The translations under genes were made by a program, and so were the position numbers. Source: Gaiellasilicea sp963707575 (lineage in GTDB: Bacteria; Actinomycetota; Thermoleophilia; Gaiellales; Gaiellaceae). Taken from it: DNA of 64,000 nucleotides. Positions 58,149-64,000 of this stretch are shown here, piece by piece. How positions within the stretch are numbered: the stretch's first letter is position 1; each line of letters opens with the position of its first letter. The notes beneath the pieces are model-generated. The model had not been told where the DNA came from and made no database searches. It worked only from the letters and a program-made list of their open reading frames with translations. The stretch is taken from positions 1,116,001 through 1,180,000 of the forward strand of contig OY970171.1 of NCBI GenBank assembly GCA_963707575.1, in the 5' to 3' direction.

Positions 58149-60818
58149 CTACCAGCTCTTCTCGCGCCGATGCTCGTGCGGTCGGCGGACCCGGACGCGG
58201 GCGTCAACTGCAACCGCGCGGTCCGGGAAGCCGAGGACCGGGTTGAGGTCGAGCTCGGCCACCGCCGGCAGATCGTCGCCGAGTGCAGCAAGCCGGTGGA
58301 CGAGGTCGACGAGCGCCGCGGCGTCGGCCGGCTCGGCGCCGCGGAAGCCGCGCACGAGCCGTCCGGCCTTGCCGCCCGTGACGAGCTCGTCGGCGTCGAT
58401 GTCGGTCAAGGGGGCGATCCGGAGACTGGCTTCCCCGATCAACTCGGCGAACACACCACCTGGCCCGAACGCAACGAGTGGGCCGAAGACTGGATCCTGC
58501 AGAAGACCCGCAAGAAGCTCGGTTCCGCCTCGGAGCATCGGCTGCACGACGACGGGGAAACCGATTCGGTCTGCGGCCGCACGGACGGCCGCTTCGTCTT
58601 CGAGGTCGAGGGAGACGCCGCCGCTCTCGGTCTTGTGAGCGCCCGCAGCGGCCGACTTGACGACGGCCGGGAATCCCAGCTCGGCGGCCGCCTGGGCCGC
58701 AGCCCCGGCGTTCTCGGCGATCCGCTCGGGAACGACCGGCAGACCGTAGGCGGCCAGCAGCTCCCGGGTCTCGGCGGGATCCAGCCAGGAGTCCTCCGAA
58801 CGGGACAGCGCGTGCTCGACGACGAGCGCAGCCGCTGCGCGGTCGACGCCTTCGAGCGAAGGAACCGAACCGAGAGGTCTCCGGAGCCATTCAGCACGCT
58901 CGGCCACGCGGCCCAGTGCCCGCGCCGCGGACTCCGGGTATGCGAATGCAGCGGCGGCCGAACCGGAGCGCAGAGCCTTCGGCACTCCGGCCGAGCTCAT
59001 GACGACAGCGAGAACAGGCTTCTCCGACGCGGCCGCACGTGCCGCTCCGTCGACGGCGACGGCAACCTCATCCGCCGTGGCGCTCACCGCCGGGACGAAG
59101 AGCACGAGGGCCGCGTCGACCTGCGGATCGGCCAGCAGGACCGGGAGCGCCCGTTCGTAGCTCGCCGCAGTCGCCGATCCGAGCATGTCGACCGGGTTCG
59201 CGACACTGGCCTCGGCGGGAAGCAGCTCGCGCAAGCCGCGCCTGGTCTCCTCACCCAAGGTCGGGAGCTCGAGCCCTGAGGCCTCGCAGGCGTCGGCGGC
59301 GAGGATGCCGAGGCCGCCTGCGTTTGTGAGCACGGCGACCCGCCTTCCTTTCGGCTCGGGCTGCGAGGAGAGCAGCGTCGCGACGTCGATCAGCTCCTCC
59401 AGCGAGGAGGCGCGGGTGACGCCCGCGTGATGGAAGAGCGCGTCGACACCGGCTTCGGAGCCCGCAAGCGCGGCCGTATGCGAGCTGGCGGCGCGCTGGC
59501 CGGTCGCAGAGGTGCCGCTCTTCAGCGCGAGGATCGGTTTGCGTCTTGCGATCCGCCGGGCGAGCCGGCCGAAGCGGCGTGGGTTCCCGAACGACTCGAC
59601 GTAGAGGAGCACGACTTCGGTGGCCTCATCCTCCTCCCACCACTCGAGCAGGTCGTTCGAGGAGACGTCCGCCTTGTTGCCGATCGAGACAAAGGCGGAC
59701 AACCCAAGCCCTCGCGCATCTGCCGCCTCGAGCAGGGCAAGACCGAGCGCACCGGACTGGGAGGAGAAGCCGATGTTGCCGCTCGGCGCGGAGCGGGCAG
59801 CGAAGGTCGCGTTCAGGCGCGGTCCCGCGACGGCGATGCCGAGACAGTTCGGCCCGATCAGACGCGCGCCGTGAGCGCGCACAAGCGCGAGCAACTGCTC
59901 CTGTCGCTCAGCTCCCTCGCTGCCGACCTCGGCGAACCCGGCCGAGATCACGACGAGCGCACGCACGCCGTTGCGGAGCGCCTCCTCCGCCGCACCGAGC
60001 ACGTGCTCACCCGGCACGGCGACCACCGCCAGATCGACAGGATCCGGAATCTCGGCCACCGAGGCGTAGCCACGGACACCCGCGACCGCCGCACCCTTGG
60101 GGTTCACCGGGTAGGCGGCCCCCGTGAAGTCACCCTCCAGCACGTTGCGGAAGAGCTCGCCGCCGATCGTCCCCCGCCTGGGCGAGGCCCCGACGACAGC
60201 GACACTCGTGGGCTCGAAGAACGAGCGCAGCGACGCGACGACCGCCGTATGGTCGCGCTCCTCGACGCTCAACTCGAACCGCTCGGTCGACGCAATCGGG
60301 AACTGGACCTCGACCACGCCGCCGGCGAGCACGCGCGTCAACTCGAAACCCGCCCGCTCGAACACACCCAGCATCGATTGGTTCTCGGCGAGGACCTCGG
60401 CAACGAAGCGCTCGATCCCGACCGTGGCAGCGCGAGCGGCAAGCCGTTCCAGCAGTCGCGTGCCGATTCCTCTTCCCTGCTCGTCGTCGGCGACGGCGAA
60501 CGCGGACTCCGCCAGCGTCGGATCGCGCAGCCGCGCGTAGTCGCCGATCGCCACGATCCGCTCGCCGCCCTCGTCAGCCAGTGCACCCAGCAAGGCACCG
60601 CGCTCAGCCCAGTCCGGCTCGAGCAGCGACTCGACGAGCTGCGGCCTCAGGTTCGGAAAGCCGTGGAATCGGCGGTGCAGGCTTTGGCTGGAAAGCGCCC
60701 TGTAGAAGTCGAGCAGAGCCGCCGCGTCCGCCTGGGTCGGCGGGCGCAGGCGAAGCGTCCCGCCGTCGCGAAGAATTACGTCGACCGAGTCGCTCTCAGC
60801 TGTCGTCAAGGCTCCCAT
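58149..60818 (-). CDS. GNAT / NDP-forming acyl-CoA synthetase fusion (Pat-like)
   Basis: The product is 889 aa. An N-terminal GNAT domain (~1-170: VADDEQGRGIGTRLLERLA) is followed by the NDP-forming acyl-CoA synthetase domains: CoA-binding (VAVVGASPRRGTIGGE), ligase with the active-site His in SSHTAALAGSEAG, and ATP-grasp (FPAVVKSAAAGAHKTESGGV). Proteins of this architecture include the Pat/Pka lysine acetyltransferases that silence acetyl-CoA synthetase. The ATG at 60818 is chosen because the GNAT begins directly after; another ATG lies 45 bases upstream in frame. It is divergent from the zinc ADH gene. Confidence 0.9.
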   Translation of the reverse strand: MGALTTAESDSVDVILRDGGTLRLRPPTQADAAALLDFYRALSSQSLHRRFHGFPNLRPQLVESLLEPDWAERGALLGALADEGGERIVAIGDYARLRDPTLAESAFAVADDEQGRGIGTRLLERLAARAATVGIERFVAEVLAENQSMLGVFERAGFELTRVLAGGVVEVQFPIASTERFELSVEERDHTAVVASLRSFFEPTSVAVVGASPRRGTIGGELFRNVLEGDFTGAAYPVNPKGAAVAGVRGYASVAEIPDPVDLAVVAVPGEHVLGAAEEALRNGVRALVVISAGFAEVGSEGAERQEQLLALVRAHGARLIGPNCLGIAVAGPRLNATFAARSAPSGNIGFSSQSGALGLALLEAADARGLGLSAFVSIGNKADVSSNDLLEWWEEDEATEVVLLYVESFGNPRRFGRLARRIARRKPILALKSGTSATGQRAASSHTAALAGSEAGVDALFHHAGVTRASSLEELIDVATLLSSQPEPKGRRVAVLTNAGGLGILAADACEASGLELPTLGEETRRGLRELLPAEASVANPVDMLGSATAASYERALPVLLADPQVDAALVLFVPAVSATADEVAVAVDGAARAAASEKPVLAVVMSSAGVPKALRSGSAAAAFAYPESAARALGRVAERAEWLRRPLGSVPSLEGVDRAAAALVVEHALSRSEDSWLDPAETRELLAAYGLPVVPERIAENAGAAAQAAAELGFPAVVKSAAAGAHKTESGGVSLDLEDEAAVRAAADRIGFPVVVQPMLRGGTELLAGLLQDPVFGPLVAFGPGGVFAELIGEASLRIAPLTDIDADELVTGGKAGRLVRGFRGAEPADAAALVDLVHRLAALGDDLPAVAELDLNPVLGFPDRAVAVDARVRVRRPHEHRREKSW

Positions 60819-60956
60819 TAGAGCACCGCCGCGATCCTCAACCCGCCGGTGAAGGGCGCACATCAGTAGAAGCCCACCTAGCTCGATCAGGGCGGGCACG
60901 GATGCGCCCCCGAACGGGCCGACGGAGACTGGCCGTACCCGAGTGAAGGAGACGTC

Positions 60957-62051
60957 ATGAAGGCGCTCGTGTATCACGGACCGGGACAGAAGGCATGGGA
61001 GACCGTGCCCGACCCGGCGATTCAGGAGCCGACGGACGTGATCGTCCGCATCGACTCTTCCACGATCTGCGGGACCGACCTGCACATCCTGAAGGGCGAC
61101 GTGCCCGCGGTGAAGCCAGGGACGATCCTCGGTCACGAGGCGGTCGGGACGATCACCGAGCTCGGCTCGGCTGTCACGACACTCGCCGTCGGCGACCGCG
61201 TCCTGGTCTCCTGCATCAGCGCTTGTGCGCGCTGCAGCTATTGCCGCGAGGGCCATTACGGTCAGTGCACCGGCGGCGGCGGCTGGATCTTCGGCCACCT
61301 GATCGACGGCCTCCAGGCCGAGTTCGCCCGCGTCCCGTTCGCGGATACATCCGTCTACAGGATTCCCCCGGAGTTGACGGACGAGCAGGTGCTCTTCCTC
61401 GCGGACATCCTCCCGACGGCATACGAAGTCGGAGTCCTGAACGGCCAGGTGGAACCGGGCGACACGATCGCGGTCGTCGGCGCAGGCCCGATCGGGCTCG
61501 CGACGATCATGACGGCGCGGCTGCGCACGCCGGCGAAGATCATCGCCATCGACCTCGCCGACTCACGGCTCGCCCGCGCGCTCGACTTCGGTGCGGACGT
61601 GGTGATCAACAACGGCGAGGAGGATGCGATCGCCCGCGTCATGGAGCTCACGGACGGCCGCGGCGTCGACACAGCGATCGAGGCTGTGGGCGTCCCGGAG
61701 ACCTTCGAGCTCTGCACCGAGTTGATTCGTGCCGGTGGCCGCGTCGCCAATGTCGGCGTCCACGGCTGCTCGGCCACGTTGCACCTGGAGAAGCTCTGGA
61801 TCCGCAACGTCCTCATCACCACCGGGCTCGTGGACACCTTCACGACCCCGGTCTTGCTCCGGCTGATCGAGGGCGGCCGGCTCGACCCGACGCCGTTCGC
61901 CACGCACCGGTTCCAGCTCGACGACACGATGGAGGCGTACGACGTCTTCGCTGATGCCGCGAACACGCAGGCGTTGAAGGTCGTGCTCTCGGCACTGCCG
62001 GTGGAACCCACGAAGCTGCAGGCGGCCGCGCCCGCGGTCGTGGGAGCCTGA
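60957..62051 (+). CDS. zinc-dependent alcohol dehydrogenase
   Basis: The product is 364 aa. It is an MDR with catalytic zinc ligands C38 (TICGTD) and H60-E61 (GHEAVG), and the structural-zinc lobe CARCSYCREGHYGQC. The Rossmann motif is VVGAGPIGLATIM. It oxidises alcohols or reduces aldehydes with NAD(H); it resembles glutathione-independent and threonine-type ADHs. GAAGGAG lies 6-8 bases before the ATG. A strong terminator follows 13 bases after the stop. Confidence 0.92.
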   Translation: MKALVYHGPGQKAWETVPDPAIQEPTDVIVRIDSSTICGTDLHILKGDVPAVKPGTILGHEAVGTITELGSAVTTLAVGDRVLVSCISACARCSYCREGHYGQCTGGGGWIFGHLIDGLQAEFARVPFADTSVYRIPPELTDEQVLFLADILPTAYEVGVLNGQVEPGDTIAVVGAGPIGLATIMTARLRTPAKIIAIDLADSRLARALDFGADVVINNGEEDAIARVMELTDGRGVDTAIEAVGVPETFELCTELIRAGGRVANVGVHGCSATLHLEKLWIRNVLITTGLVDTFTTPVLLRLIEGGRLDPTPFATHRFQLDDTMEAYDVFADAANTQALKVVLSALPVEPTKLQAAAPAVVGA

Positions 62052-62064
62052 CGCTCCCACAATC

Positions 62065-62091
62065 GGAGGGGCCGGCACAGCCGGCCCCTCC
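62065..62091 (+). terminator. Rho-independent terminator after zinc ADH
   Basis: A perfect 12-bp stem (GGAGGGGCCGGC, loop ACA, GCCGGCCCCTCC) is followed by CTTTCTAGGTTTT on the plus strand, directly after the ADH stop. Confidence 0.9.
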
Positions 62092-62134
62092 CTTTCTAGG
62101 TTTTCCTGGCACGCCGCCCGCCCGGCCTACATCG

Positions 62135-62172
62135 CCAAGGCCCGGACAGCGCACGGCAAAGCCGTGGGAAAG
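62135..62172. promoter_or_regulatory. OmpR-type direct-repeat box, copy B
   Basis: GGCAAAG (62155-62161) and GGGAAAG (62166-62172) repeat with an 11-bp period, inside a block whose bases 62144-62162 are identical to copy A at 58028-58046. It lies 71-108 bases before the start of the small conserved protein and just upstream of a stress-type promoter. Confidence 0.55.
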
Positions 62173-62183
62173 CCCTCGCCAGG

Positions 62184-62209
62184 GTTCGCCACGCCGCCGC
62201 AACGGGTAC
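62184..62209 (+). promoter_or_regulatory. SigB/SigF-type promoter candidate
   Basis: GTTCG (62184-62188), 15 bases, GGGTAC (62204-62209) resembles the GTTT-N14-16-GGGTA(T/C) promoters used by actinobacterial stress sigma factors of the SigB/SigF group. The start codon lies 33 bases downstream. Confidence 0.5.
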
Positions 62210-62242
62210 GGCACGTCTCATCAGCGAGCGAAGGAGCGGATC

Positions 62243-62656
62243 ATGAACGCACAACAGTTGAGCGAGAGCGAGATCGAAACGCTCCGCAAGGGCGCGACCG
62301 GCGCCGGGTTGCTCGTCGCCATCAGCGACAAGAGCTTCTTCGACACCTTCAAGGAAGCCGGCGCGATGGCGGAGCACCTCGCCGCGGCCAAGTCCGGATC
62401 GAACAGCGAGATCGTTCGGCAGGTCGCGGAGGGCCGTAGTCGCCCGTTCGGGGTGAGGACGCCGCCGGACGAGCTCAGGGCGGGCACGCTCGAGGCGCTG
62501 CGATCGGCGAAGGAGCTGCTGCAGACGAAGGCGCCGGACGAGCTCGACGCGTACCGGACATTCGTGCTCGAGCTAGTCCACTCCGTCGCGTCCGCGGCCG
62601 GCGGAGGCGACGAGGCCGAGGCGGGGACGATCGCGGAGGTCGAAGCGGCGCTCTAA
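62243..62656 (+). CDS. small conserved helical protein, possibly stress-induced
   Basis: The product is 137 aa with GAAGGAGCGG before the ATG. It is all-helical by pattern (LSESEIETLRKGATGAGLLV, FFDTFKEAGAMAEHLAAA, LDAYRTFVLELVHSVASAAG). It has no membrane segment, no Cys and no catalytic motif, and resembles small uncharacterised actinobacterial proteins. The upstream stress-type promoter and OmpR-type box imply dual control. Function is unknown. Confidence 0.75.
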   Translation: MNAQQLSESEIETLRKGATGAGLLVAISDKSFFDTFKEAGAMAEHLAAAKSGSNSEIVRQVAEGRSRPFGVRTPPDELRAGTLEALRSAKELLQTKAPDELDAYRTFVLELVHSVASAAGGGDEAEAGTIAEVEAAL

Positions 62657-62757
62657 GGTCGCGGAGGCGATCCGCTACCGAGATAGACTGGCTCCTCGAG
62701 TCGAGCCGGGCGAGAATCTCCGCGCGACTCCCGAAAGCCCTGCTCAGGGCACAATCC

Positions 62758-62829
62758 GCCCCCGTAGCTCAGTGGATAGAGCAGCGGTTTCCTAAACCGC
62801 GTGCACAAGTTCGATTCTTGTCGGGGGCA
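62758..62829 (+). tRNA. tRNA-Arg (anticodon CCU)
   Basis: A complete cloverleaf is visible: acceptor GCCCCCG pairs with CGGGGGC and is followed by discriminator A; the D arm is AGCTCAGTGGATAGAGC; the anticodon arm is GCGGT-TTCCTAA-ACCGC with anticodon CCT; the T arm carries TTCGATT. No CCA is encoded. It reads the rare AGG codon. It lies 101 bases after the small helical gene. Confidence 0.95.
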
Positions 62830-63422
62830 TCCGACTGTTGAAGCCGTTGTTGCTGCAATTGAGGCGCTTTGCGTCTATCTCCGTCGCCGACTGTCTTCCG
62901 CTCGAGACCGCTGTAACCCGCCCCACGGTGGCGCGCACTGGCGCGCAACTGGCGCGACCAGAGCCCGCAGAGCGGAATTGGCCGATACGGACCTGCATGG
63001 TGTGTTAGCGCGCAGCGGCACTCGGGCCCCTGGCGAGCACTTCATCGTCTTGAAGCGTCCGACCACTATGGCCACGATGAGGTCAGCGGACGAGCGCGGA
63101 CAACGCCGGGAACACGGCCGTGTCCGTAGGGTCGTGCGCCTAGCCCCAGCCGGAACGTAAGAGTGGCGAGGCAGCAAGATATCCTCGCGTGCCTCAGGCA
63201 TTTGCCCGTTCCGGTTCTGCCCCACGGCAGCGCGTCGGAGACTGCAACGCGGAGGATGTTCAGACTCGCCCCTGCCTGAAGCTCCCGATCCCCGTCGCGG
63301 TTCCCCTCGAGGAGCCGGTGCTCCGGTAGCCGCCCCACCATCGTGAAGATCCCGATCGAGACGGAGATACCGCGGAAGCCCGCACGGGCGCGCAACCTCG
63401 TCACGTCTCCGCACTCACCCCG
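62830..63422. other. gene-free stretch downstream of tRNA-Arg
   Basis: About 590 bases hold no convincing gene on either strand: the available frames are Arg-rich or lack ribosome-binding sites and domain patterns. The first ~60 bases after the tRNA look less GC-rich than the rest of the window. Near 62931-62960 TGGCGCGC occurs three times with ~11-base spacing. I find no second copy of the tRNA 3' end inside the window, so an attachment site is not shown. Confidence 0.5.
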
Positions 63423-64000
63423 CTAACGACGCGGCTTGGACCTTCGGCACGTTCCCGGAGCGCGGCGACGGCGACGAAGAACCTTGCCAAGCTCGATAAG
63501 GGCCGTCGGCAGCGCAGCGAGGCCGAGCACGAGGCCGAGCTCGCGCGCTCCCAGGGAGACCGTGCCGAAAGCAGCCTGTACCGGCGGGAGGTAGACGAGC
63601 AGCGCCACCGCCGCCGCCGAAACGACGACGCTCGTCACAAGGGCCGAGTTCCGGGGGCCGCGCCAGGCGGGCGTCCGTGGGGAGCGAACAGAGAAGACGA
63701 ACAGGAGCTCGGCGAGCGCGATGGTGGCGAACGCCATCGTCTGCGCCGCGTCGGGGGCCAGCTCCCGGCCCGCCAGGTAGGCGGCGGTCGCCGCCAGCCC
63801 GATCGTCACGCCCGCCAGGGCGAGCGCGAGCTCGAGCTCACGCCCGAGCAGACGTCCCTGTGGCTGCGGCTTGCGCTGCATCGTTCCGCGCGAGGCCGGA
63901 TCGCGCGCAAGCGCGACCGCGGGGAGACCGTCGGTGACGAGGTTCACCGTCAGCACCTGCACGACCGTCATGGGGACGCCGAGACCGCCGAGAATGGCGA
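63423..64000 (-). CDS. cation-transporting P-type ATPase, C-terminal part (runs off the window)
   Basis: The visible part is about 192 residues and continues upstream beyond the window edge without an obvious start. It begins AILGGLGVPMTVVQVLTVNL and continues VTDGLPAVALARDP, the conserved M5-M6 region of P2-type (SERCA-like) cation ATPases, then has the last membrane segments (ELALALAGVTIGLAATAAYL, QTMAFATIALAELLFVFSV). The stop is followed by the gene-free stretch. It most likely exports Ca2+ or another cation; the phosphorylation and ion-site residues are outside the window. Confidence 0.85.
   Translation of the reverse strand, partial: AILGGLGVPMTVVQVLTVNLVTDGLPAVALARDPASRGTMQRKPQPQGRLLGRELELALALAGVTIGLAATAAYLAGRELAPDAAQTMAFATIALAELLFVFSVRSPRTPAWRGPRNSALVTSVVVSAAAVALLVYLPPVQAAFGTVSLGARELGLVLGLAALPTALIELGKVLRRRRRAPGTCRRSKPRR

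Noticed and set aside
62737..62750. Hairpin GCCCTG-CT-CAGGGC before the tRNA as terminator
   Set aside because: The loop is only two bases and no T-tract follows.
62792..62998. Minus-strand frame overlapping the tRNA
   Set aside because: Its C-terminal part is simply the antisense of the tRNA-Arg gene; there is no ribosome-binding site or domain pattern.
62875..63414. Minus-strand frames in the gene-free tract
   Set aside because: They are Arg-rich with scattered Cys and no hydrophobic core pattern, typical of non-coding high-GC DNA.

Overview
The window is very GC-rich DNA with dense, short-spaced genes on both strands, frequent GTG starts and many 4-base ATGA or GTGA stop/start overlaps. 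The gene content points to an actinobacterium, most likely of the class Thermoleophilia (Gaiellales/Solirubrobacterales). The supporting families are an F420-dependent LLM oxidoreductase, a SigR/RsrA-type sigma/anti-sigma pair, a secreted protein with the Ig-like YGWQRCE...GSGC domain common in that class, a GNAT/acyl-CoA synthetase fusion and class III cyclases. The placement is inference; no rRNA gene is present. The window looks chromosomal: it holds aconitase, acetyl-CoA synthetase and a tRNA gene, and no complete phage, plasmid or insertion sequence.

Layout. 0-14.6 kb: a mosaic of single-gene accessory functions (serine hydrolase, LuxR regulator, methyltransferase, cupins, MDR reductase, HerA-like ATPase, orphan LanC-like protein, GNAT, GFA-TPR fusion, esterase, AlkZ-like and ParB-like proteins), with a ~170-bp hairpin repeat at 4.8-5.0 kb and a cupin pseudogene at 9.2-9.6 kb. 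14.6-16.4 kb: three plus-strand genes, every boundary marked by one of four same-orientation copies of a ~29-bp repeat; one of the genes carries a single amber codon. 16.5-22.3 kb: a double-domain cyclase, acs, an M24 peptidase and an M32 carboxypeptidase. 22.3-28.9 kb: an amidohydrolase and a three-subunit molybdenum hydroxylase (Fe-S, Mo, FAD), followed by a lipoprotein cyclophilin, a MocA-like nucleotidyltransferase and an HTH-TM-LytR_C protein.

29-34.4 kb: a redox and envelope stress block. It has an ECF sigma factor and zinc anti-sigma factor with a perfect GGAAT-N18-GTT promoter in front, a GCS2-type glutamate-cysteine ligase, a metal-binding HMA protein, an HtrA protease, and a glutaredoxin-BolA pair. 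35-49.5 kb: a PQQ quinohemoprotein dehydrogenase, F420 oxidoreductase, acnA, a TPP riboswitch driving an NCS1 (CytX-like) transporter and a PfkB kinase, PhzF, a secreted Ig-like protein, an O-antigen-ligase-like protein, SixA and an ABC exporter.

49.5-58 kb: one long minus-strand series. It runs from two repeat-rich or copper-binding secreted proteins, past a terminator, into an OmpR-type two-component system, a membrane stalk protein, CysC and two sulfotransferases, then a NarL-type two-component system with an additional receiver-only protein. CysC supplies PAPS that the two adjacent sulfotransferases can use, so this reads as a regulated surface-sulfation module. 58-64 kb: the acetyltransferase/acyl-CoA synthetase fusion, a zinc alcohol dehydrogenase, a small conserved protein behind a stress-type promoter, tRNA-Arg(CCU), a ~590-bp gene-free stretch and the 3' part of a P-type ATPase gene running off the window. 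A 19-bp identical block containing an 11-bp-period OmpR-type direct repeat occurs at both 58.0 and 62.1 kb.
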